A stretch of 64,000 nt of DNA from Ruminococcaceae bacterium AB4001 (GTDB lineage: Bacteria; Bacillota; Clostridia; Saccharofermentanales; Saccharofermentanaceae), in contig JHXJ01000003.1 of NCBI GenBank assembly GCA_000621765.1, positions 62,001-126,000 of the forward strand, in the 5' to 3' direction. This document shows positions 27,756 to 35,274 of the stretch, one piece after another. A program made the translations under genes and the position numbers. Under the pieces are notes generated by a model. That model searched no databases. It was not told the DNA's origin and saw nothing but the letters and a program-made list of their open reading frames with translations. Every line of letters starts with the position of its first letter. The stretch's first letter is position 1.

Positions 27756-28450
27756 TCAATCGTATCTACATTGACGGGGTGCTCATTAACTATATTGCTG
27801 ATGATCCTTCCGTTCTTGACTCTGATTACTCTGTCTGCCATCGCAGTAAGCGATGAGTTATGCGTGATTATGACGACGGTCATGCCCTTTTCGATACTTA
27901 ACGACTGAAGCAGTTTCAAAATGGCTTTACCCGTCTGATAGTCGAGAGCACCGGTAGGCTCATCACATAAAAGGAGTTTCGGATTTTTAGCGATAGCCCT
28001 TGCAATCGCGACTCGCTGCTGCTCGCCGCCTGAAAGCTGCGCCGGGAAGTTGCTCTTTCTGCCGCTCAGGCCGACTTCATCCATGAGGAGATCGCAGTCG
28101 ATCGGATCTTTTACGAGCTGTGCCGCCATCTCAACATTTTCGAGCGCGGTAAGATTAGGAATCAGGTTATAAAACTGGAAAACGAATCCGACGCTCTGTC
28201 TCCTGAATAATGCAAGTTCGTTGCTGCCAAGTTTGGAGATCTCTTTACCGTCGAGATATACCTCACCGCTCGTGAGTCTGTCCATCCCGCCGAGAATATT
28301 GAGCAGAGTCGTCTTGCCGGCGCCTGACTGTCCGACGATAACGCAGAGCTCACCTTTTTCGATAAAGAAATCACAGCCGTCAAGCGCAGTAACATTGACT
28401 GATCCGGTCTTATAGATCTTCTTTACATCTCTGAATTCAATATAAGCCAT
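27749..28450 (-). CDS. ABC ATPase of the LolD/MacB/FtsE type
   Basis: A 233-residue ATPase with Walker [10 protein letters not shown], the signature LSGGEQQR, Walker [13 protein letters not shown] and the His switch IITHNSS. The DEPTGALD form marks the mechanotransmission class that pairs with FtsX-like permeases. The ATG at 28450 (MAYIEF) has GGAG six bases upstream; the longer frame to 28462 is unlikely. Its stop overlaps the start of the permease gene. Confidence 0.94.
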   Translation of the reverse strand: MAYIEFRDVKKIYKTGSVNVTALDGCDFFIEKGELCVIVGQSGAGKTTLLNILGGMDRLTSGEVYLDGKEISKLGSNELALFRRQSVGFVFQFYNLIPNLTALENVEMAAQLVKDPIDCDLLMDEVGLSGRKSNFPAQLSGGEQQRVAIARAIAKNPKLLLCDEPTGALDYQTGKAILKLLQSLSIEKGMTVVIITHNSSLTAMADRVIRVKNGRIISNIVNEHPVNVDTIEW

Positions 28451-28499
28451 ACAATTCTCCAAAGCCCGCCCGTCAGAAAGCAGCGCTTCTCTTGGGCCG

Positions 28500-29984
28500 T
28501 TAGTGTCTCTCGATAAACATCGGTTTCATATCGTAATCGTCATTGAAACCATCCAGATGGGACGGGATGCTGATAAAAAGTCTCGGGCAGTCGTCAAATG
28601 CCCACTTCCCGATATGAGTTACCGAATCAGGTATCCATACATAGCTCAATTCATCACAGTAATCGAAAGCCTCGTCACCTATGTATTCAAGACCTTCAGG
28701 CAGATAGACATATTCAAGATCCTCACAGGTATCGAAAGCGCCGTCCTCGATCCTTTTCACGGTATCAGGAATGATAACATTTGTGATCAGGTCACAGTCG
28801 CTGAAACAATCCTTCGATATCGTCGTAATGTTGCTCCCCGGCTCGAAAACTATTTTCCTGAAGCAATTAACGCCTGAAGGCATCTTTATCCTTCCAGAAC
28901 CTGAAATATGGCAGGTGCCGTCTCTCGTGATCTCGTAAGTTGCATCATCGCCGCAGATTCCTGCTGAAGGTATTCCGTGTCCTGTGTCAGCATCGTAGAT
29001 CCTGTGATCGTTAGAAAATGCTTCAAGGGGCAGAAGATAATAAGATGTCTCTTCCGCATATGTCTTTACGTCGTTTCTGCCGTTGTAAACCCTGGCCATA
29101 TCGTATGTGGGATCTACAAAATGCCATTTGCCGCCAAGGAAAACTGCCGCCCAAGCGTGATCTGCCCAGTCTTCGGCAGTCGGAACTCTCGTGGTCATCT
29201 CGTCATAGTCTCCAAAACCGATGCCGAATTCAACGACTGCGGGAATGCCCTGTGCTCTGCAAAGAGCCGCAAATGCATTGGCGAATCCCTCACAGATCGC
29301 CTTTCCGTCTCTGAGCACGGAAACTGCGCCGTCCTGGTATCCGCCGGAAGAATCATTTGCTTCAGCCTGGTCATAAGCCATTTCGCTCGCAATGTAATAG
29401 TAGATGCGGAATGTTTTCTCCCAGTCATCGGAAGCACCAGCGCAGATTCGGTCTGAATAAGCGATCAGGACCGGATCATCGCACTCGACATCGTTCATCG
29501 GTTCGAGGCATTCTTTAAGGGACTGCTCATCAGTCCAAAGCTCTGAACATGTCTCCAGATTGTACTCATAGTTGACTGACTTCCAGAAATGAACGTCATC
29601 GCCGGTTTTGAAGATTATGTTATCTCCGCATGTGACAGTAACGCCGTAAACCTCATATGAAATGATAACGGTATAGAGCGTGTCTTCATCCATGTAATGG
29701 GCTACGTCAACCGTAAACGAGGTTCCGCCTCCAGAGAAATTTCTTACGACATTATGGGACTTCGCCTTGCAGAGGGCAATGGAATACTCCCTGTCTGAAG
29801 CTGAACCTCCAAACAGGATTTTTCCACCGGCAAGCCTTATATCAAGAGTCTCGCCGTCACAAAGTGTCAGAGTATAGGAGTCGTAAGACGCACGCACGAA
29901 ATCACCTTTCCTATTCAGGACCGGAAACGATCCGAGCGTGAAAGAAGCGCAAAGTATCAAGGATGTAATTATCCTCAAAAACAC
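28500..29984 (-). CDS. Secreted transglutaminase-like protein with BspA leucine-rich repeats
   Basis: A 494-residue protein with an N-terminal signal peptide (FLRIITSLILCASFTLG). About residues 180-320 form a transglutaminase-like fold with a complete Cys-His-Asp set: Cys in KAICEGFANAF, His in ADHAWAAV and Asp in FVDPTYD. The rest, about 355-485, is a run of BspA-type (LRR_5) repeats such as FSDCDLITNVIIPDTVKRIEDGAF. Such proteins act at the cell surface as peptidases or cross-linkers and bind through the repeats. The start is GTG at 29984 with AAAGGAG nine bases upstream, inside the end of proS, so it is probably cotranscribed with proS. Confidence 0.88.
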   Translation of the reverse strand: MFLRIITSLILCASFTLGSFPVLNRKGDFVRASYDSYTLTLCDGETLDIRLAGGKILFGGSASDREYSIALCKAKSHNVVRNFSGGGTSFTVDVAHYMDEDTLYTVIISYEVYGVTVTCGDNIIFKTGDDVHFWKSVNYEYNLETCSELWTDEQSLKECLEPMNDVECDDPVLIAYSDRICAGASDDWEKTFRIYYYIASEMAYDQAEANDSSGGYQDGAVSVLRDGKAICEGFANAFAALCRAQGIPAVVEFGIGFGDYDEMTTRVPTAEDWADHAWAAVFLGGKWHFVDPTYDMARVYNGRNDVKTYAEETSYYLLPLEAFSNDHRIYDADTGHGIPSAGICGDDATYEITRDGTCHISGSGRIKMPSGVNCFRKIVFEPGSNITTISKDCFSDCDLITNVIIPDTVKRIEDGAFDTCEDLEYVYLPEGLEYIGDEAFDYCDELSYVWIPDSVTHIGKWAFDDCPRLFISIPSHLDGFNDDYDMKPMFIERH

Positions 29985-29987
29985 TTA

Positions 29988-31682
29988 TCAGATCTCCTTT
30001 GCGAGTTTAACTGCCTCATCAACCGTGATCTCAGATGCATCAGCGGAATCTCTTCTCTTGACTTCCACGATGCCTTCGCCGGCTCTTCTGCCGACTGTGA
30101 TCCTGAGCGGGATACCCAAGAGATCAGCATCCTTAAACTTAACGCCGGGTCTCTCGTTACGGTCGTCGATAAGGACTTCGCAACCTGCTGCAGTAAGGTC
30201 GTTATAGATCTTTTCCGCAACACCCATTATCTCTTCGTCATTAGCCTTTGTAGGAACGACAATGATCTTGTAAGGAGCAACGATAGAAGGCCAGATGATA
30301 CCGTCGTCATCGTGATACTGCTCAATGATGGCAGCGATGACTCTGGATACGCCGATACCGTAGCATCCCATTACCATGCTGTGTTCCTTACCGTTGTTAT
30401 CAAGGTAAATGCATCCCAAAGCATCGGAATACTTTGTTCCGAGCTTGAAGATGTGACCGACCTCGACACCACGTGCCATGCCGATCTTACCCTTGCCGCA
30501 CTTAGGGCAGATATCGCCTGCCTTAGCATTTGTGATATCAGCGACCTTATCAGCTTCGAAATCTCTGCCGATATTAACGTTCTTGAAGTGATAGTCTGTC
30601 TCGCATGCGCCGACTACGAAGTTCTTCATGCCTGTAACTTCAGGGTCAACAACGATATCGATCTTCTGCTTAAGTCCTACGGGGCCTGCAAAACCGACCT
30701 TTGCGCCAGTGATCATCTCAACATCTGCAAACGCTGCAAGCTCCATCTCTGTTGCATCGTAGAGGTTACCGAGCTTTGTCTCATTGATGTCTCTGTCGCC
30801 CCTGCACATAGCAGCAACGAATTTGCCGTCAATGTTGTAAAGGATCGTCTTAACGAATGCGTCAGGTCCGCAGTTGAGATATCCGCAAAGTTCTTCGATA
30901 GTCTTTACGTCAGGAGTGTGGATCTTCTCGATAGCAAGCTCTTCAGCTGTATCAGCTGCGCCTCTTGCCCAGCCTGCCTTCTCCTCGTTTGCAGCATAGC
31001 CGCACTCATCGCAGAAGCAGATTGCATCTTCGCCGACTTCGCTCTTAACCATGAACTCCTGTGAACCGGAACCACCCATTGCGCCTGAGTCAGCGTCAAC
31101 AATCGTATAATCCAATCCGAGTCTGTCGAAAATAGCCCTGTAAGCGTCGTACATCTTCTTGTAGGAGATGTCGAGACCAGCCTCGTCAACATCAAAGGAA
31201 TAAGCATCCTTCATGACGAACTCTCTTGCTCTGATAACACCGAATCTCGGACGCTTCTCATCTCTGTACTTATGCTGTATCTGATAAAGTGTTACAGGAA
31301 GCTGCTTGTAAGATCTGATGGAATCTCTGACAGCCTCAGTGAAAGGCTCTTCATGCGTAGGACCAAGGCAGAAATTTCTTCCGCCTCTGTCTGTAAGTCT
31401 GAACATCTCAGGTCCGAACTTCTCCCATCTGCCTGAACCCTGATAAGCCTCAGCAGGAAGAAGTGCCGGCATTATGAGTTCCTGTGCTCCTGCCTTATCC
31501 ATCTCTTCTCTGATGACCGCTTCGACTTTCTTGTATGTGCGGTAGCCCATAGGCATGAAGGAATATACTCCAGAAGCCATCTTGCGGATAAGACCCGCTC
31601 TGAGCATCAGTCTGTGTGAAGGAATCTCTGCGTCTGCAGGAACCTCTCTCTGTGTAGCCATGAAAAGATTAGAAACTCTCAT
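29988..31682 (-). CDS. proS: Prolyl-tRNA synthetase
   Basis: A 564-residue bacterial-type class II synthetase that charges tRNA-Pro. Motif 1 lies in [19 protein letters not shown], motif 2 in [20 protein letters not shown] and motif 3 in [14 protein letters not shown]. The editing (INS) domain lies between motifs 2 and 3 (about 225-400), and the anticodon-binding domain ends the protein. Length and domain order are normal. No T-box leader precedes it; a standard promoter sits 40 bases upstream. Confidence 0.97.
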   Translation of the reverse strand: MRVSNLFMATQREVPADAEIPSHRLMLRAGLIRKMASGVYSFMPMGYRTYKKVEAVIREEMDKAGAQELIMPALLPAEAYQGSGRWEKFGPEMFRLTDRGGRNFCLGPTHEEPFTEAVRDSIRSYKQLPVTLYQIQHKYRDEKRPRFGVIRAREFVMKDAYSFDVDEAGLDISYKKMYDAYRAIFDRLGLDYTIVDADSGAMGGSGSQEFMVKSEVGEDAICFCDECGYAANEEKAGWARGAADTAEELAIEKIHTPDVKTIEELCGYLNCGPDAFVKTILYNIDGKFVAAMCRGDRDINETKLGNLYDATEMELAAFADVEMITGAKVGFAGPVGLKQKIDIVVDPEVTGMKNFVVGACETDYHFKNVNIGRDFEADKVADITNAKAGDICPKCGKGKIGMARGVEVGHIFKLGTKYSDALGCIYLDNNGKEHSMVMGCYGIGVSRVIAAIIEQYHDDDGIIWPSIVAPYKIIVVPTKANDEEIMGVAEKIYNDLTAAGCEVLIDDRNERPGVKFKDADLLGIPLRITVGRRAGEGIVEVKRRDSADASEITVDEAVKLAKEI

Positions 31683-31721
31683 ATCTTGCTCCCTATTATT
31701 TATTTATATATTACGGGTGTA

Positions 31722-31750
31722 AGTATATACGAGAGGGGGTGTTTTTGCAA
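31722..31750 (-). promoter_or_regulatory. Promoter of proS
   Basis: On the minus strand TTGCAA (31745-31750) and TATACT (31722-31727) are separated by 17 bases, about 40 bases before the proS start codon. Confidence 0.7.
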
Positions 31751-31800
31751 TTCGACAGGCGGCGGGCTTTTAGCCAAGCTTTTTGATGAACACTCGAAAA

Positions 31801-31904
31801 GTTACGGCAAAGTTGAGGCCATGCCGTAACTATGTATGCAATAATTCCGATTTTCGTGAATTCTTATAGATAAAGTTACGGCCATGCCGTAAGTCTGCCG
31901 TAAC
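31801..31904. repeat. Cluster of GTTACGGC / GCCGTAAC palindromic half-sites
   Basis: Five copies of one octamer in both orientations fall within 104 bases of non-coding DNA: GTTACGGC at 31801 and 31875, GCCGTAAC at 31823 and 31897, and GCCGTAAG at 31886. They form two inverted repeats, one with a 14-base spacer and one tight palindrome with a three-base spacer, plus an extra half-site. They lie between the terminator of the small membrane-protein gene and the proS promoter. Confidence 0.75.
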
Positions 31905-31910
31905 TATTGA

Positions 31911-31950
31911 AAAAAAAACGAAAATTAAAAGCGGCTGTGTTACCAGCCGC
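31911..31950 (-). terminator. Intrinsic terminator of the 54-residue membrane protein gene
   Basis: GCGGCTG (31931-31937) and CAGCCGC (31944-31950) form a perfect seven-base-pair stem with a six-base loop, followed on the minus strand by TTTTAATTTTCG and a run of nine T. Confidence 0.88.
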
Positions 31951-31965
31951 CGGTTATAAATCGAT

Positions 31966-32130
31966 TTATAAATCAAGCAGTCCTATGAGGAAGATAACAT
32001 CCAGAATGCCGCAGATAATAAGGATCAGAGCGCAAATGATGTAAACGCGTGCGCGCTTGTTTTCGACATCGCGTTCAGTCGTGCCGTAGCTTTCTCTTCT
32101 GGCCGGTTTGCGGACTCGTCCCAACGACAT
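31966..32130 (-). CDS. Small single-pass membrane protein, 54 residues
   Basis: A short gene bounded by clear signals. ATG at 32130 is preceded by GGGGGAGAG, and the stop is followed by a strong terminator. The protein has a basic, Arg-rich N-terminus of about 28 residues and one strongly hydrophobic helix (VYIICALILIICGILDVIFL) reaching almost to the C-terminus. I do not recognise a family. It may be a regulatory or structural small membrane protein; the gene signals are the main support. Confidence 0.7.
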   Translation of the reverse strand: MSLGRVRKPARRESYGTTERDVENKRARVYIICALILIICGILDVIFLIGLLDL

Positions 32131-32412
32131 TTGCTCTCCCCCCTCTTTCAGACTCCCGTGTTGGTGTCTAGATTATAGACGGATATAATATGTCATGCTT
32201 TGCAACGTTGTGACATTACATTGACAAATTGCGAAAAACGCTTTACTCAAAATCACTTTTGCGGTAAAGAGACTCGATGTGGCTGTGGTCGGAATCCATA
32301 CAAAAATACCCTATTTCCCACTAAGAATGCCCAAAAATTCATTTATGATATAATAATCTATGAAATTATGCCCTCATGAATCATGTCGGCAAAGCAAGGA
32401 GAGACAGATTTT
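32131..32412. promoter_or_regulatory. Divergent promoter region with an extended -10 for the SH3b-3D gene
   Basis: This 282-base gap separates the small membrane-protein gene from the SH3b-3D gene. On the plus strand an extended -10 (TGA plus TATAAT, 32346-32354) lies about 60 bases before the gene start. A perfect TTGACA near 32220 has only a poor -10 partner. On the minus strand a TATAAT near 32171-32176 could serve the small gene. No RNA gene is seen. Confidence 0.5.
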
Positions 32413-33444
32413 TTGAAACTGGTCGGAATAAAAGAGTTCTATAACATTACACGTGCTAAGGTCATCTCAGCTGTTAATTGCTGTGTGCTCGTTTCACTCT
32501 GCGCAACTGCGACTTTCGCGGTTGATTCGGCGCTGGACAGTCCAGCTGTCACAGCAGTTCCCGCCGAGACCGTTGCAGAGACTACTGCCGATACCCAGGT
32601 TTCTGAAATGACAGAGACGACAGTTGAAGTTACGATCTATGTGATCGAATCTTCAGCAGATGTCACAGAGCCTTCCACTTCAGAAGCGTCCTCCGAAAAC
32701 AGCGCTGATGCTACAGAAAACACATCTGCTACTTCTTCCGAGACAGCAGAAACATCAGCTGCATCTTCAGCAGCAACTACAACTGCTGCTACAACAACCG
32801 AAGCAACAACGACAACAACAGCAGAGACAACGGCAGCTATTACAGAGAAAGAACTGTATCTTGCCGTTTATGCCAAGACGACCGTTAACGTAAGAAAAGG
32901 TCCCGGAACGGAATACGATGTAGTAAAGAATGTTTTCGCAGGAGACCAGATCGACGTTATAGCAGTAACTTCGAACGGCTGGTATAAGACTTATAACGGA
33001 AATTACGTTAAGTCTTCTCTTACTACAGAGACAAAGCCTACGTCTACCCCGACACCTAAGCCCAAGCCGACTTCGAAGCCGACATCATCGACAACAGCAT
33101 CGACTACAAAGTCGACCACTGAAGAGCAGAAACCCGCACCTTCCGGTGAAGGTCATGTCTGTACGATAACATTCTACGGCCCTCAGCCTACCGCTAACGG
33201 CGGTTACAGCAAGAGCACGGCTACGGGTACCACCTGTACCGAAGGCCGTACCTGCGCAGCTGACTGGAGCATCTTCCCTGCAGGAACCGTCATCTATATC
33301 GAGAACGATCCGCTCGGCGGAGACGGCTACTACACCGTTGAAGACAGGGGCGGCGGAGTTAAGGGATATCACATCGATATCTACGCCGAAGACGGTGAGT
33401 CAGGCAACTACGCTACTTGCAAACGTACGGTAATTGCACAGTAA
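32413..33444 (+). CDS. Secreted SH3b and 3D (RlpA-like) domain protein, probable cell-wall hydrolase
   Basis: A 343-residue exported protein. I prefer the TTG at 32413, with AAGGAG eleven bases upstream, over the ATG at 32383, which has no ribosome binding site. The signal peptide then ends at an AxA-type site (ATATFA). A Thr/Ser/Ala-rich linker follows to about residue 145, then an SH3b domain (VNVRKGPGTEYDVV to YVKSSL) and a Thr/Pro/Lys linker. The C-terminal 3D domain (about 250-343) has its Asp residues in VEDRGGG and HIDIY. The 3D domain is the catalytic part of lytic transglycosylase-like proteins, so it likely acts on peptidoglycan. Confidence 0.85.
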   Translation: MKLVGIKEFYNITRAKVISAVNCCVLVSLCATATFAVDSALDSPAVTAVPAETVAETTADTQVSEMTETTVEVTIYVIESSADVTEPSTSEASSENSADATENTSATSSETAETSAASSAATTTAATTTEATTTTTAETTAAITEKELYLAVYAKTTVNVRKGPGTEYDVVKNVFAGDQIDVIAVTSNGWYKTYNGNYVKSSLTTETKPTSTPTPKPKPTSKPTSSTTASTTKSTTEEQKPAPSGEGHVCTITFYGPQPTANGGYSKSTATGTTCTEGRTCAADWSIFPAGTVIYIENDPLGGDGYYTVEDRGGGVKGYHIDIYAEDGESGNYATCKRTVIAQ

Positions 33445-33463
33445 ACAGTTAATCACTCGCAAG

Positions 33464-33494
33464 ATACTTCTCACTTCCCGAGAAGTATTTGCGT
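33464..33494 (+). terminator. Probable terminator of the SH3b-3D gene
   Basis: ATACTTCTC (33464-33472) and GAGAAGTAT (33480-33488) form a nine-base-pair stem with a seven-base loop, followed by TTGCGTTT. It lies 20 bases after the stop and just before the RNase J ribosome binding site; the T tract is imperfect. Confidence 0.55.
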
Positions 33495-33513
33495 TTATAT
33501 TGAAGGAACAATT

Positions 33514-35268
33514 ATGAGCAGCAATTCTAAAAGACACGGATTTAACGATCCGAAATACAAGAACACGAATCCGGTAAAGATAATACCTTTGGGCGGAATC
33601 GGCGAGATAGGCAAGAACATGACCGCCTTCGAATATGGTAATGACATAATCATAGTCGACTGCGGAATGAGTTTCCCTGAAGAGAATATGCCCGGCGTTG
33701 ACTGCGTTATCCCTGATTTCACATACTTAAGGCGCAACCAGGAAAAGATAAAGGGTATTCTTATCACTCACGGCCACGAAGACCACATCGGTTCACTTCC
33801 CTATTTCTTAAGGGAGATCAAGTGCCCCGTCTTCGGCGGAACAATGGCGATCGAGCTTATCAAGTTGAAGCTCCAGGATAAGAACGTTCCCTTTGAAGGT
33901 ATAAAGCTTACGACCTGCAAGAACGGCGACATTATAAGCCTGGGCAAGTCCTTTTCCGCTGAATTCATCAGAGTAAACCACTCCATCGCGGATTCATACG
34001 CGCTCTGCATCAATACTCCCGTCGGAAGGATCGTTCATTCGGGCGACTTCAAGATCGACTATACGCCGATCAACGGAAAGACCATTAATCTGCAGCGTCT
34101 GGGCGAACTCGGCAAAGAAGGCGTCCTGATGTTCATGTGCGAATCCACCAACGTCGAGGTCGAAGGTTTTTCACCGTCCGAAAAGCATGTCGGCGAAGCT
34201 TTTTCGCATTATTTCCGCAAGGCTGAAGGCAGGATAATCGTAGCCACATTCTCCTCTCATGTACACAGAATGCAGCAGATAATCACCGCAGCCGAAAAGT
34301 ACGGCAGACACGTATGCCTCTCGGGCCGCTCGATGGTACAGGTATTCAATATCGCAAACACTTTGGGATACATCGATATCCAGCCTGACACGCTGATCGA
34401 CATCGACTCGATCGACAATTATCCGGACAACAGGATCGTTATCCTCACCACCGGTTCACAGGCAGAGCCTATGAGCGCTCTCACGCGCATGGCGTTCAAT
34501 TCACACAGGTCCGTTGATATCCAGAAGGGCGATACTGTCATCATATCGGCTGACCCTATCCCGGGCAACGAAAAGCCCATATACCGCGTAATTAACGAGC
34601 TCTACAAAAAGGGCGCACACGTTATATACCAGTCACTTGCCGACGTCCATGTATCCGGCCACGCTTACAGGGACGAGCTCATGATGCTTCACACGCTCAT
34701 AAAGCCGAAGTTCTTCATCCCCGTTCACGGCGAATACAGGATGCTCTACCTCCACAAAGAGATGGCGATCAATCTCGGCATGAACGAAGACAACATCTAT
34801 ATCCTCGAAAACGGCGATGTCCTTGAACTCAATCAGGAAGGCGCAAAGATAAAGGACCATGTCCCTGCCTCCCCTGTTCTCATCGACGGAGCAGGAACTG
34901 TAGATGCTGACGACAGGGTGCTTACCGACAGGATTCATTTGAGTGAAGACGGATGTCTCGCGATCGCTATTACGGTCGACGAGGAAACGGGCGATCTCGC
35001 CTGCAGTCCTGCGGTCAATTCTTTGGGATGCTTTGATGACGAAGAGAACATCGATGTCCTTTATGAGCTCATATCCGACAAGGTTGACAGCCTTTTAAAG
35101 CAGGCCAGCAACAAGGCAGGAAGCATTGAAGCTTTCCTTCAGAAGCGTAATTTCAGGGAGCAGATCAAGAATTTCGTTCACTCGAAATCAGGAAAAAAGC
35201 CGATGATAATATTCAACATAAGTTATGTCGGCGGCCTTGATGACGATGAATATTACGGGGATACGTGA
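33514..35268 (+). CDS. rnj: Ribonuclease J
   Basis: A 584-residue metallo-beta-lactamase/beta-CASP ribonuclease used in Gram-positive mRNA decay and 5' end processing. The zinc motif HGHEDHIG is intact. The beta-CASP domain follows, with VATFSSHVHRMQQI and TTGSQAEPMSAL, and the late metal-binding segment has IPVHGEYRML. The C-terminal domain is present. The ATG has GAAGGA upstream. It is convergent with relA, six bases apart. Confidence 0.95.
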   Translation: MSSNSKRHGFNDPKYKNTNPVKIIPLGGIGEIGKNMTAFEYGNDIIIVDCGMSFPEENMPGVDCVIPDFTYLRRNQEKIKGILITHGHEDHIGSLPYFLREIKCPVFGGTMAIELIKLKLQDKNVPFEGIKLTTCKNGDIISLGKSFSAEFIRVNHSIADSYALCINTPVGRIVHSGDFKIDYTPINGKTINLQRLGELGKEGVLMFMCESTNVEVEGFSPSEKHVGEAFSHYFRKAEGRIIVATFSSHVHRMQQIITAAEKYGRHVCLSGRSMVQVFNIANTLGYIDIQPDTLIDIDSIDNYPDNRIVILTTGSQAEPMSALTRMAFNSHRSVDIQKGDTVIISADPIPGNEKPIYRVINELYKKGAHVIYQSLADVHVSGHAYRDELMMLHTLIKPKFFIPVHGEYRMLYLHKEMAINLGMNEDNIYILENGDVLELNQEGAKIKDHVPASPVLIDGAGTVDADDRVLTDRIHLSEDGCLAIAITVDEETGDLACSPAVNSLGCFDDEENIDVLYELISDKVDSLLKQASNKAGSIEAFLQKRNFREQIKNFVHSKSGKKPMIIFNISYVGGLDDDEYYGDT

Positions 35269-35274
35269 TCCTGA

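Noticed and set aside
31683-31800. T-box leader before proS
   Set aside because: No T-box sequence (AGGGTGGNACCGCG type) or long leader; a plain promoter lies 40 bases upstream.
32660-32893. Gln-rich open frame
   Set aside because: It is an out-of-frame reading of the Thr/Ala-rich linker of the SH3b-3D protein.
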